Position numbers and translations under genes: made by a program
Part shown: piece by piece, positions 8,153-16,831 of the stretch
How the letters are laid out: each line of letters begins with the position of its first letter
Numbering within the stretch: the stretch's first letter is position 1
NCBI RefSeq assembly: GCF_000011105.1
Contig: NC_000961.1
Location: 1,660,662 to 1,724,661 of the forward strand
Source: Pyrococcus horikoshii OT3
Lineage (GTDB): Archaea > Methanobacteriota_B > Thermococci > Thermococcales > Thermococcaceae
DNA length: 64,000 nucleotides
Direction of reading: 5' to 3'
Notes under the pieces: model-generated
What the model was told of the DNA's origin: nothing
Seen by the model: the letters and a program-made list of their open reading frames with translations, nothing else
The model's database searches: none

Positions 8153-9313
8153 TTGGTAGAGGAGTTCAAAGTTACTCCCTGGGAAGTTGAGGGTGTAGTA
8201 GATTACGACAAGCTCATAAAACACTTCGGAACAAGCCCATTAACGGAAGATCTACTTGAAAAAACAGCGGAACTTACAAAGAGTGAGCTACCAATATTCT
8301 TTAGGAGGAAATTCTTCTTCTCCCACAGAGATTACGACCTTATCCTGAAAGACTATGAAGAAGGTAGAGGGTTCTTCCTTTATACTGGAAGAGGACCAAG
8401 TGGGCCAATGCACATAGGGCATATAATTCCATTTTTTGCCACAAAATGGCTACAGGAGAAATTCGGAGTGAACTTATACATCCAGATAACCGACGATGAA
8501 AAGTTCCTATTCAAGGAAAATTTAACCTTTGATGATACAAAACGATGGGCTTACGACAATATATTAGACATAATCGCAGTGGGATTCGACCCTGATAAAA
8601 CATTCATATTCCAAAATAGCGAATTCACAAAGATATATGAGATGGCCATACCAATAGCAAAGAAAATTAACTTCTCAATGGCTAAGGCCGTTTTCGGGTT
8701 TACAGAGCAAAGCAAAATTGGAATGATATTCTTCCCAGCGATCCAAATAGCCCCCACATTCTTCGAGAGAAAACGTTGTCTAATCCCAGCAGCAATAGAT
8801 CAGGATCCTTATTGGAGACTACAGAGAGATTTCGCTGAAAGCCTAGGATATTACAAGACCGCAGCACTTCACAGTAAATTTGTCCCATCATTAACAAGCT
8901 TATCTGGTAAAATGAGCGCCTCAAAGCCAGAGACTGCGATCTATCTAACAGATAGCCCAGAGGATGTTGAGAAGAAAGTTTGGAAATTTACCCTCACCGG
9001 GGGTAGACCTACTTTAAAGGAGCAGAGAGAAAAAGGTGGAGAACCAGAAAAATGCGTCGTATTTAAGTGGCTCGAGATCTTCTTTGAAGAGGACGATAAG
9101 AAATTAAAGGAGAGATACTATGCCTGTAAGAATGGAGAACTAACATGTGGAGAGTGTAAAAGGTACTTAATATCAAAGATCCAAGAGTTTCTAAAGGAAC
9201 ACCAAAGAAGAAGGAAGAAAGCTGAAAAGCTAGTAGAAAAATTCAAATACACGGGGAAATTAGCCCAGGAAATGTGGAACGAGGCTATACCAGAGCCACT
9301 TAAGAGATCATAG
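8153..9313 (+). CDS. trpS: Tryptophanyl-tRNA synthetase
   Basis: 386 residues, a class Ic synthetase that charges tRNA-Trp. GPSGPMHIGH carries the HIGH motif (residues 87-90). YIQITDDEKFLF, then AAIDQDPYWRLQRD and the LSGKMSASKPE loop (KMSAS) complete the ATP and tryptophan site. The start appears to be TTG at 8153, after a GGGGGG tract 8 bases upstream; no ATG or GTG with a ribosome site is closer. The C-terminus (ACKNGELTCGECKRYL) has Cys residues in the anticodon-binding part. It has a long leader with a TATA box near 8048. Confidence 0.96.
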   Translation: MVEEFKVTPWEVEGVVDYDKLIKHFGTSPLTEDLLEKTAELTKSELPIFFRRKFFFSHRDYDLILKDYEEGRGFFLYTGRGPSGPMHIGHIIPFFATKWLQEKFGVNLYIQITDDEKFLFKENLTFDDTKRWAYDNILDIIAVGFDPDKTFIFQNSEFTKIYEMAIPIAKKINFSMAKAVFGFTEQSKIGMIFFPAIQIAPTFFERKRCLIPAAIDQDPYWRLQRDFAESLGYYKTAALHSKFVPSLTSLSGKMSASKPETAIYLTDSPEDVEKKVWKFTLTGGRPTLKEQREKGGEPEKCVVFKWLEIFFEEDDKKLKERYYACKNGELTCGECKRYLISKIQEFLKEHQRRRKKAEKLVEKFKYTGKLAQEMWNEAIPEPLKRS

Positions 9314-9358
9314 GGAAAAATTTTTAGCAGGGTCCTAGATATTCAAAGATGAGTTTAG

Positions 9359-9371
9359 TTACCTTAGGTAA
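9359..9371 (+). promoter_or_regulatory. Perfect inverted repeat TTACCT-T-AGGTAA before UPF0147 gene
   Basis: Six-base arms with a one-base centre, lying between a TATA-like AAAAATTTTTA (about 9315-9326) and the Shine-Dalgarno GGAGGTG (9380-9386). With a start site near 9347 it would sit at about +12, a repressor-like position. Function is not known. Confidence 0.35.
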
Positions 9372-9392
9372 ATGATTAAGGAGGTGATTCTA

Positions 9393-9653
9393 ATGACGAA
9401 TGTAGAGGAAAGAATAGAGCAGATAATCCAAGTTCTCAGGGAACAGGTTGTACAGGACACTGCGGTTCCGAGAAATATTAGAAGGGCCGCTGAACAGGCA
9501 ATAGAAGCCCTAATGAATAAAGAAAAAGAACCTGCAGTTAGAGCTGCAGATGCTATTGCAATTCTAGAGGAAATAAGCGAAGATCCAAACATGCCACTTC
9601 ACACGAGAACTATAATCTGGGAAGTTTTAGGAGCATTAGAGCAAATTAAGTGA
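9393..9653 (+). CDS. UPF0147 family protein
   Basis: 86 residues from the ATG that follows GGAGGTGATTCTA; the frame opens 21 bases earlier but the ribosome site decides the start. MTNVEERIEQIIQVLREQVV, DTAVPRNIRRAAEQA, and DAIAILEEISEDPNMPLHTRT are hallmarks of UPF0147, a small all-helical protein conserved across archaea with no established function. It appears to have its own promoter and a palindrome in its leader. It precedes the ASCH gene by 47 bases. Confidence 0.85.
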   Translation: MTNVEERIEQIIQVLREQVVQDTAVPRNIRRAAEQAIEALMNKEKEPAVRAADAIAILEEISEDPNMPLHTRTIIWEVLGALEQIK

Positions 9654-9699
9654 GAACCTTAATTTTATATACTTGCTTTTTCTCTACTCAATTTTGGTT

Positions 9700-10056
9700 A
9701 TGAAGGGGTTAATAATAAAGCAACCCTATGCAAACTGGATCGTAGAAGGAAAGAAGGTCTGGGAAATTCGAAAAACTCCTACAAAGATCCGAGGAAGAGT
9801 AATAATAATATCGGAAAAAAAGGCCGTTGGAAGCGTTGAAATAGTCGATGTTCTCGGTCCTTTTACTCCTGAAGAGTTAGCAAATCATGAAAACAAGCAC
9901 CTAGCAAGTTACGATTTTCTAAAGAGGTATGCCAACGGTAAGAAGCTATACGCCTGGGTACTAGCAAATCCCGAAAAGTACGATCCACCAATAGAAGTGA
10001 AAATACCAAATGGAGCTCAAATTTGGGTAAATCTTAAGGGGTTTGTTAGGAGGTGA
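9700..10056 (+). CDS. ASCH domain protein
   Basis: 118 residues starting [19 protein letters not shown]; the ATG is about 30 bases after a TATA-like TTTTATATACT (9663-9673) and lacks a ribosome site, suggesting a leaderless or near-leaderless message. [30 protein letters not shown] is the start of the ASCH fold (PUA-like beta-barrel with a conserved RNA/ligand cleft), and [17 protein letters not shown] the end. ASCH proteins are predicted RNA-binding or nucleoside-processing factors. Its stop overlaps the start region of the PRPP synthetase gene. Confidence 0.8.
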
Positions 10057-10061
10057 ATAAG

Positions 10062-10916
10062 GTGTTTGTAATTGGTAGTGGAGCGAAACACCTTGAGGAG
10101 GAGATTTCAAAGAATGCCAAGATCCTCAAAACGGAGATTAAAAAATTTCCTGATGGTGAAAAATACGTGAGAATCCTGGAGCATGGAGAGGAAGTGATAG
10201 TAGTCCAATCGACGTACAGGCCCCAGGATGAGCATCTAATTGAAACGATAATTATAGGGGATGCATTGAAAGAAGCTGGATTCGAAAAACTTAAGCTGGT
10301 AGTTCCTTACTTGGCATATTCAAGACAGGATAGAGTCACAAAAGAGGGAGAACCCATTAGTGTGAGAGCGATAATGAAAATGCTCGGCTTATATTATGAT
10401 GAACTATACGTCTTCGACATACATAATCCAAAGACATTAGATTTCTTTCCTGGTAAGGCCGTAAACATATACCCAGCTAAAGTGATAGCGGAATACTTTA
10501 GGGATAAGCTCGAGAATGGGCTAGTGTTAGCTCCAGATAGAGGGGCCCTAGAAAGAGCGAAGGAAGTTGCAAATATACTCGGACTGGAGTACAGTCACTT
10601 TGAAAAAGAAAGGATATCACCAACGGAAGTCAAGATGACGCCCGTAGACGTCAATGTAAAAGGAAGGAACGTGCTAATAGTCGACGATATAATAAGTACT
10701 GGAGGGACTATGATAAGGGCTGCAGAGATCCTAAAAGATCTCGGAGCTGAAAAAGTTTTCGTAGTAGCCACACATGGCGTTTTTGCCGAAGGGGCCATAG
10801 AGAGAGTCAGCAAAGCTGTAGATGAGCTAGCAGTTACAAACACGATACCGACTAAGGTATCAAAGATAAGCATAGTTCCCGAAATAATGAGATCTATCTT
10901 GGAGGTAAAGTCATGA
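10062..10916 (+). CDS. prs: Ribose-phosphate pyrophosphokinase (PRPP synthetase)
   Basis: About 284 residues. [16 protein letters not shown] opens the protein; [21 protein letters not shown] and [12 protein letters not shown] form the ATP site; [16 protein letters not shown] is the PRPP-binding loop. It makes PRPP from ribose 5-phosphate and ATP for purine, pyrimidine, His and Trp synthesis. Two GTG starts are possible: 10053 overlaps GGAGGTG itself, while 10062 lies 6 bases after it and is preferred. The 3' end overlaps the next gene by 4 bases. Confidence 0.94.
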
Positions 10917-12172
10917 AAGCGGTAATACTTGCCGCAGGAAAGGGAGAGAGGCTAAGACCTTTAACGGATGACAGACCTAAACCTATTTTGAAGATTGCAA
11001 ATAAGCCAATTATAGAGTACATACTTGAGAATCTAGATCCATTCGTTGATGAATTTATAATTGTAGTTAAATACAAAAAGGAGAAAATAATTGAAACCCT
11101 TGGCGATGAATTCCATGGAAAGCCAATAACGTACGTTGTCCAAGGGGATGAAGAAGGAACTGCAAGGGCTATATATTCAGCAAAGGATGCCATCATTGAT
11201 GAGGAATTTTTCGCCATAAATGGCGATATATACTTTGAACAGGAAGCCATTAGGGGACTTCTACACACCTACAGGAAAATGAAGGCAGATGGTGGAATCG
11301 TGGTTAAAAAGTTTGAAAACCTATCCCAATTGGGGCTTGTTGAGGTTAAGAATAATCTAGTAAAAAAGATAATAGAAAAGCCAGGAAAAATGGAAGGCTT
11401 TGCAAATCTTGGAATTTACATCTTTAACAGTGAAGTCTTTGACTTCATTGAAGAAACGGAAAAAAGTGAAAGGGGAGAGTACGAGATTACCGATACTATC
11501 AATATAATGATAGAGAGGGGAAAGAGGATAGTATATTTTGAATATAAAGGATTTTGGAGTGATATAGGTAGACCATGGGATCTTCTCGAGGTTAACGAGT
11601 ACATCCTTAAGACGAAGCTCAAACATAACATTAGGGGAACTGTGGAGGAAGGGGCTACTATAATTCCTCCAGTCGAAATAGGGGAAGGAACTATAGTAAG
11701 ATCTGGTAGCTATATCATTGGTCCAGTAAAAATTGGAAAGAACTGTAGGATAGGGCCAAACTGCTTCATTAGGCCATACACTAGCATAGGAGATAACTGT
11801 CATATAGGGAACGCAGTCGAAGTTAAGAACTCGATAATCATGGATAACTCAAATGCCCCCCATCTCAACTACGTTGGAGATTCGATAATAGGAGAAAATA
11901 CGAACCTTGGGGCCGGTACCATTACCGCTAACCTAAGGCACGATAACAAGACGGTAAAGGTTGAGATTAAAGGTAACCTCGAAGATTCCGGAAGAAGGAA
12001 GCTTGGAGCAATAATAGGGCATAACGTGAAAACTGGAATAAACGTGAGCATATATCCGGGAAGAAAAATTGGAAGTGGAGCTCTTGTAGGCCCTGGAGTA
12101 ATAGTCGATAAAAACATCCCCCCAGGAGTTTTAGTGGTAGCTAAACAGGAAAAGATGGTGACAAAAAGATGA
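10913..12172 (+). CDS. Bifunctional sugar-1-phosphate nucleotidylyltransferase/acetyltransferase (GlmU-like)
   Basis: 419 residues. The N-terminal nucleotidyltransferase domain has [19 protein letters not shown] (residues 6-24), [17 protein letters not shown] and [15 protein letters not shown]. The C-terminal left-handed beta-helix (about 245-410) shows isoleucine-rich hexapeptide repeats such as [21 protein letters not shown], and [12 protein letters not shown], the GlmU acetyltransferase active-site region. Archaeal relatives make UDP-GlcNAc or dTDP-glucose; the actual sugar is not certain here. It directly follows prs and overlaps the DUF835 gene by 4 bases. Confidence 0.87.
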
Positions 12173-13236
12173 TATATTCCCTTGTTCCTTACATAAATTT
12201 ATTTTCTAGGATCACCTTGCTTGGGGCATCTTCTTATAGGGCCGTAAAAACTAGGGAAAGTGGATGGATCCTTTTGTCCTTTGCATTCCTTTTATCAACT
12301 CTAGATGTAGAGGAGTATATTTTAAAACCCTTAGGTATTCAAATCCAGGGAAATCATTATCTATTTACCTTCTTACCTAGCTTCTACATAGGAATTCTAT
12401 TTTTAATGACCACATTTTTACTAAGGGAACATCAAATAAGTCCCAGAGGGGTTATAATTATTGGGAGCACATTCATAATATTCCATATATGGACGTTCGC
12501 GATGGCCGTGAATCTCTTTAACAATGACTTTACCCTAATAGGACTCCTACCGTCGTTAATCCTTGGAGGTTCCCTCATATTCTTATCGGTTAGCCTGCTT
12601 GAATATGTGAATAGAAAAAGCATAGAAATTCTGTTTCCAATTGGAGTTGGATCTGTAGGTTTACTTAACTTAACGTATCCCGTAACGAGAAATATTCACA
12701 CAATTTCAGACATGTTATTTTTAGTTGCGGCAATATTTAGGCTTATTGCGGCCATAGGAGCAATTAAAATGGTAACTTTCGTTCCAAAGGCCCCAAAGAA
12801 CATCAAAGTCATATCAAAGCCGGGAGCATATTGGACTGAAAACGAGGAAAAAGGGCTAAATCTTATTTCCACTATGAACCCAGTCATAATAACAAGGAAA
12901 AGAGATCTAAACATTAAAACCCCCGCCATTGTCTATTGGATAACGAAGGTAAAAGAGGGAGAAATTGGAGAGAACATTTATGCCATTCTACCGACGAATA
13001 TAGGAATACTTACCGATTTAATTTATAGGGCCTTCAAAGTTGGATATAATGCGGTATATATTGACTGCATTGAGTATTTGATCCTAGAGAATGGAACAAA
13101 GGCGACTCTAAAGTTCCTCTACAATGCAAAAGACATAGTATTAAGCAACAAAGGAACGATAGTCCTTGTGATAAATCCAAAAGCCCTTGGAGAACAGGAA
13201 CTTAAAATAATTGAAAAAGAATTTCAAAAAATTTAG
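12169..13236 (+). CDS. DUF835 domain membrane protein
   Basis: 355 residues. About seven hydrophobic segments occupy residues 1-205 (for example GWILLSFAFLLSTLD, IGILFLMTTFLL, VIIIGSTFIIFHIWTFAMAV, MLFLVAAIFRLIAAIGAI). The soluble C-terminus (about 230-355) with TPAIVYWITKVKEGEIGENIYAIL, AVYIDCIEYLILENG and KFLYNAKDIVLSNKGTIVLVINPKAL is a DUF835 domain, an archaeal signalling-type domain expanded in Thermococcales, of unknown biochemistry. It overlaps both neighbours by 4 bases: co-transcribed with the GlmU-like gene and convergent with the acyl-CoA synthetase gene. Confidence 0.75.
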   Translation: MIYSLVPYINLFSRITLLGASSYRAVKTRESGWILLSFAFLLSTLDVEEYILKPLGIQIQGNHYLFTFLPSFYIGILFLMTTFLLREHQISPRGVIIIGSTFIIFHIWTFAMAVNLFNNDFTLIGLLPSLILGGSLIFLSVSLLEYVNRKSIEILFPIGVGSVGLLNLTYPVTRNIHTISDMLFLVAAIFRLIAAIGAIKMVTFVPKAPKNIKVISKPGAYWTENEEKGLNLISTMNPVIITRKRDLNIKTPAIVYWITKVKEGEIGENIYAILPTNIGILTDLIYRAFKVGYNAVYIDCIEYLILENGTKATLKFLYNAKDIVLSNKGTIVLVINPKALGEQELKIIEKEFQKI

Positions 13237-14633
13237 AGCTCAGATAGATACTTACCATACTTAACTAAAGCGTATACAGCATCAACACCATCTTCCACGG
13301 TTTCGAAGACTGGAACCCCAACTTTCTCAATTCTTCTGGCTATTTTCTCCGGAAATTCTCCACCAGGAGCTATGAAGACTATCGGCTTTCCGTACTTCTT
13401 GACCCTATCCATGACATCCACTATTCCCTCGTCTAAAGCTGGACTCTGAAAGAGAGCTATCACGGCGAGTATATCCACGTTTGGATCCTCAAGGACGTAA
13501 TTTATCGCTAGTTCGTACCTGCTAGAGGGAGCATCACCTATAACATCAACTGGATTTGCATAACTCATGTGCTCCGGTAACTTACCTTCCTCAATCGCTT
13601 TCCTAAATTTATCCTTTGTTTCTTCGCTAAGCTCAGCAAGTTTCAATCCTCTCTCTAGTAAACCATCGCTCATCATGACTCCAGCTCCACCACCGTTCGT
13701 TACTATAGCAACCCTATCCCCATTAGCAGGTTTTTGCATTGCTAGGGCCTTTGCGTAATTAAAGAGTTGCCTCATGCTCTTTGCGGCTAAAATTCCAGTC
13801 TGTTCAAACACTGCTTCATAGATCCTATAACTTCCGGCCAATGAACCTGTGTGAGAAGCCGCGGCCTTTGCTCCAGCTTCAGTTCTCCCAGCCTTAAGAA
13901 CTATGACCGGTTTAACTTTAGTTGTTTCTTTTGCAACATTGAAAAACTTCTTTCCGTCCTTTACTCCCTCAATATAAGCTGTTATCACCTTCGTCTTTGG
14001 ATCGTTCTTAAGGTATAACATAAAGTCGCTTTCATCAAGATCGGCCATGTTTCCTAAGCTTATGAATTTGCTCATTCCCACTTCATGCCTGGCCGCCCAG
14101 TCTAGGATTGCTGCACCAAAAGCTCCACTCTGGCTCATGAATGCTATTGGTCCAAACTTTGGCCTAGCCTGCCTCTCTGGGGGGTTAAAGTTACAATCAA
14201 ATCCATTCTCTAAATTTGTAACACCTAGACAGTTTGGTCCAACAACCCTAATTCCCCATTTCTTCGCCCTCTTCACTAACTCTTCCTCTAAATCAGCCCT
14301 ACCAGCTTCCTTGAATCCCGCAGATATTACCACAACTCCCTTAACTCCCTTTTCTCCACATTCATCTATTACCTCAGGAACGAACTTCGCTGGAACGGCA
14401 ATTACAGCAACATCAACCTTGTCGGGTACATCCTTTATACTCTTATATACCTTGAATTTCTTTCCATTCACCTCTATTTCTCCACCTTTAACGTTGACAG
14501 CATATATTTTCCCTCTGAAGTTATTTACAAGGGATCTTAATATCCCATTCCCTACTTTTCCAGGAACATGAGAAGCTCCAATTACTGCAACACTCTCCGG
14601 ATAAAACAAGAAATCAAGGTTCACTTCATTCAT
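13233..14633 (-). CDS. ADP-forming acetyl/acyl-CoA synthetase, alpha subunit
   Basis: 466 residues. The CoA-binding domain begins LFYPESVAVIGASHVPGKVG; VGPNCLGVTN, AFMSQSGAFGAAILDWA and the AASHTGSLAGS loop with the phosphorylated His (about residue 255) follow. The protein makes ATP from acyl-CoA, ADP and phosphate, the energy-conserving last step of sugar and peptide fermentation in Pyrococcus. The beta subunit (ATP-grasp) is not in this window, as usual for the separate ACD genes. I cannot tell the acetate isoform from the aryl-acid isoform by eye. Confidence 0.92.
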   Translation of the reverse strand: MNEVNLDFLFYPESVAVIGASHVPGKVGNGILRSLVNNFRGKIYAVNVKGGEIEVNGKKFKVYKSIKDVPDKVDVAVIAVPAKFVPEVIDECGEKGVKGVVVISAGFKEAGRADLEEELVKRAKKWGIRVVGPNCLGVTNLENGFDCNFNPPERQARPKFGPIAFMSQSGAFGAAILDWAARHEVGMSKFISLGNMADLDESDFMLYLKNDPKTKVITAYIEGVKDGKKFFNVAKETTKVKPVIVLKAGRTEAGAKAAASHTGSLAGSYRIYEAVFEQTGILAAKSMRQLFNYAKALAMQKPANGDRVAIVTNGGGAGVMMSDGLLERGLKLAELSEETKDKFRKAIEEGKLPEHMSYANPVDVIGDAPSSRYELAINYVLEDPNVDILAVIALFQSPALDEGIVDVMDRVKKYGKPIVFIAPGGEFPEKIARRIEKVGVPVFETVEDGVDAVYALVKYGKYLSEL

Positions 14634-14684
14634 TTTTGCATCACCTACGGAATGCTAGAATTTACATATATAAAGTTTTTTGGA

Positions 14685-15242
14685 CTAAATATCCAACAAT
14701 TTAAAGAGTTGCTTTGATTCCTCAACGTATTTATGTGAGTATAGGAATGTTAAGAAGTTTAGAATATGGATAAGGGCTATCTCGTCAAAGGAAGAGTTCA
14801 TCAGCCTACTTAGAATATGCTGAGATTGATTTTCAATATCCCTAAAGACCTTTTGAACTATGCTCCTGAATTTCTCCTTATCTCTGATCCTTATGCCAGA
14901 GTCTTCAAGAACCTCGATTAACTTCTCAACTTCTCTGGAAAGGTAAGCTCTTCTTAAGTCTTCGATTTCCTTGTTGGAGTTAGGAACGAGCAAAAATACG
15001 TAAGCAACCCTCCCATACACAACTTCATTACCAATTTTTTCAACAACTTCTACCAATCCAGCATCTTCCAAGGCCTTTATATGCCTATAAACCGTTGATT
15101 TATCCCTTCCAAGTCTTTCCGCTATTTCAGAGACTGACATTGGATGTTCTCTTAGCAGTTCAAGTATCTTTATTCTAGTAGGATCAGAAAGGGCCTTCAG
15201 CTGCTTTGGCTGGGATACTATCATCACGGGAATCCTGCACAT
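14685..15242 (-). CDS. ArsR-type winged-helix regulator
   Basis: 185 residues. The DNA-binding domain (about 14-85) has LKALSDPTRIKILELLREHP, MSVSEIAERLGRDKSTVYRHI and LVEVVEKIG. The helical remainder (95-185) resembles that of the third gene upstream. The start ATG at 15242 follows GGAGGAG by 7 bases. It is paralogous to the regulator at 15556, including the VVYGRVAYVFLL / KYYGRTADVFYINL segment. The DUF211 gene lies between them with a 4-base gap, so all three form an operon. Confidence 0.85.
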   Translation of the reverse strand: MCRIPVMIVSQPKQLKALSDPTRIKILELLREHPMSVSEIAERLGRDKSTVYRHIKALEDAGLVEVVEKIGNEVVYGRVAYVFLLVPNSNKEIEDLRRAYLSREVEKLIEVLEDSGIRIRDKEKFRSIVQKVFRDIENQSQHILSRLMNSSFDEIALIHILNFLTFLYSHKYVEESKQLFKLLDI

Positions 15243-15246
15243 ACCG

Positions 15247-15549
15247 TTACTCCTCCAGCTTATCCTGTGGAGTCTCTTCCTCTTCTATTATCTTCCTTCC
15301 AGCGGCAACCATGTCTATGCTATGAACAACGCCACCAAACTCTTCTATTGTCCTTACTATCTCATCATAATTCAAGTTGTCACCGACTATTGTAACCTTT
15401 ATGTTTTCTGTCTCCTTGTCTATTTCAACCAGGGTAATGTTAACTCCTTCAACCCCCTCAAGCTCGCTCAATCCTAAGGCAAGCTCAGTGACTAAGGGTT
15501 GATGAGGTTTTAAAACATCTAAAACAAGAAGTCTAATACCCCTGGCCAT
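15247..15549 (-). CDS. DUF211 family protein
   Basis: 100 residues from the ATG after GGTGAAAGGTG; a GTG one codon earlier is also possible. RGIRLLVLDVLKPHQP, LSELEGVEGVNITLVEIDKETENIKVTIVG and DYDEIVRTIEEFGGVVHSIDMVAAG are typical of DUF211, a ferredoxin-like fold found in archaea, often in oligomeric rings. Function unknown; ACT-like small-molecule sensing is a guess from the fold. It sits between two ArsR-type regulators in one operon, which points to a sensory or regulatory role (inference). Confidence 0.85.
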   Translation of the reverse strand: MARGIRLLVLDVLKPHQPLVTELALGLSELEGVEGVNITLVEIDKETENIKVTIVGDNLNYDEIVRTIEEFGGVVHSIDMVAAGRKIIEEEETPQDKLEE

Positions 15550-15555
15550 CACCTT

Positions 15556-16134
15556 TCACCGCTTTAATATTGATCCTAACCTTTTAAGGAGCTCTAAATA
15601 TTCCTCATCCCTGGCCAGTTCAGCAGTTGACAACCACTCAATGGCATGAATTATATCCTCATTGGAAAAATCCTTTAAGGCATCTTCCTTCTCCTCAATA
15701 TATTTTGAAATCCTAACCGTTGCATCAAACTCCTTCTGTGACATCCTATCCATAATGTTAAGAAGCTCATTCTCTTCAAACTGATAACCAAGCCTCTTGA
15801 ATATGTCAATTTTTGTTTTAAGCCTTGATCTAGCTATGTACCTTAATTCTTCGTCTCCTAAATAGAGGTTTATGTAGAACACGTCAGCAGTTCTACCGTA
15901 GTACTTCTCCACAAGGTTACCTTTCATCTCCGTTCTCTTAACTTCTACCAATCCAGCCTCTTTTAGCTTTTCTATGTGGTGATATATAGTCTGCGGTGTT
16001 TTACCGAGTATCTCACTAAGCTGGGAGATCGTCATTTCTTTATTCCTGAGTAGCTTTAGGATCTTCCTTCTGGTATCCTCCAGCATCACCTTAATAACCT
16101 CTGGATCCGTGATCACTTTGACCTTTTTCGCCAT
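15556..16134 (-). CDS. ArsR-type winged-helix DNA-binding protein
   Basis: 192 residues. The winged helix (18-85) has MLEDTRRKILKLLRNKEMTI, SQLSEILGKTPQTIYHHIEKLKEAGLVEVKR. The rest is helical with RYIARSRLKTKIDIFKRLGY. I recall this P. horikoshii protein as PH1932, solved by structural genomics as an ArsR homologue. It has no obvious metal-binding CxC. It is first in a three-gene minus-strand operon with the DUF211 gene (6-base gap) and a paralogous regulator. It lies downstream of tRNA-Arg on the same strand, separated by a T-rich stop signal. Confidence 0.87.
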   Translation of the reverse strand: MAKKVKVITDPEVIKVMLEDTRRKILKLLRNKEMTISQLSEILGKTPQTIYHHIEKLKEAGLVEVKRTEMKGNLVEKYYGRTADVFYINLYLGDEELRYIARSRLKTKIDIFKRLGYQFEENELLNIMDRMSQKEFDATVRISKYIEEKEDALKDFSNEDIIHAIEWLSTAELARDEEYLELLKRLGSILKR

Positions 16135-16207
16135 CCTTTTCAGCCTCCAGAATTTTAACGCTCTGATAAATGTTTTAACGCTTTTCCAATATAACTTTTT
16201 CCTCTGT

Positions 16208-16216
16208 AAAAGAAAA
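16208..16216 (-). terminator. Oligo-T terminator after tRNA-Arg
   Basis: On the minus strand TTTTCTTTT begins 4 bases beyond the encoded CCA of the tRNA. Archaeal RNA polymerase stops at such T-tracts without needing a hairpin. Confidence 0.6.
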
Positions 16217-16219
16217 CGT

Positions 16220-16296
<77 letters not shown>

Positions 16297-16320
16297 ACTC
16301 GGAGAAAAGTTATGAAATTG

Positions 16321-16330
16321 ATTTATAAAT
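16321..16330 (-). promoter_or_regulatory. TATA box of tRNA-Arg
   Basis: ATTTATAAAT is centred about 29 bases upstream of the tRNA 5' end, the normal archaeal spacing. It overlaps the 3' end of the GNAT gene. Confidence 0.65.
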
Positions 16331-16802
16331 TTTGTCTCTTGATCATCCTCACCCATATCCCACTCTTACCCACCTTTTTAAATCCAAATTTCTCATAAAG
16401 GTTCATGGCCCCATAATTCTTTTCACCTACCCAGAGTTCTATGGTATCATTGTATTTCCCCAAGAAGTCAAGACAAGTTATTAGTAGTTTCCTTCCTATA
16501 CCCTTCCCCTGAAACTTTTTATCAACCACGAACTCATGAATAGCACCGACTATCCTCCCCTCATACTTACTAAACCAATCCTTGTCGCAGACTATAAATC
16601 CCACAATCTTATCCCCAACCTTAGCTACAAAGAAACCATCAGAGGCTTTTTTCCAACACCACTTTATATAATTCCTAGCATAATCTCGCCCCTCTCCCCC
16701 ATATTCTTCCAATCCTTCATAACCACTCATGTAAACATCTATTAACTCATTCAATGCTTTCTTGTCTAGCTTTTTAAGCTTCTCAATTTTTATCTCATCC
16801 AT
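16323..16802 (-). CDS. GNAT family N-acetyltransferase
   Basis: 159 residues. FFVAKVGDKIVGFIVCDKDW, IHEFVVDKKFQGKGIGRKLLITCLDF (motif A, Q/RxxGxG/A acetyl-CoA loop) and ELWVGEKNYGAMNLYEKFGFKKVGK (motif B) define a GNAT acetyltransferase. The substrate is not evident; RimI-like N-terminal acetylation or small-molecule acetylation are possible. No ribosome site precedes the ATG, and a TTTTTAAAC element lies about 26 bases upstream, suggesting a leaderless message. It diverges from the HD hydrolase gene with a 29-base gap. Confidence 0.87.
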   Translation of the reverse strand: MDEIKIEKLKKLDKKALNELIDVYMSGYEGLEEYGGEGRDYARNYIKWCWKKASDGFFVAKVGDKIVGFIVCDKDWFSKYEGRIVGAIHEFVVDKKFQGKGIGRKLLITCLDFLGKYNDTIELWVGEKNYGAMNLYEKFGFKKVGKSGIWVRMIKRQNL

Positions 16803-16831
16803 CGAAAGAAGATGGAGGAGGGGGTTTAAAA

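Noticed and set aside
10894-11268. Minus-strand ORF of 124 codons inside the GlmU-like gene
   Set aside because: Antisense shadow of a strongly conserved enzyme with no ribosome site or protein-like motif.
14047-14571. Plus-strand ORF of 174 codons opposite the acyl-CoA synthetase alpha gene
   Set aside because: Ser/Pro/Thr-rich shadow composition, entirely within a conserved gene on the other strand.
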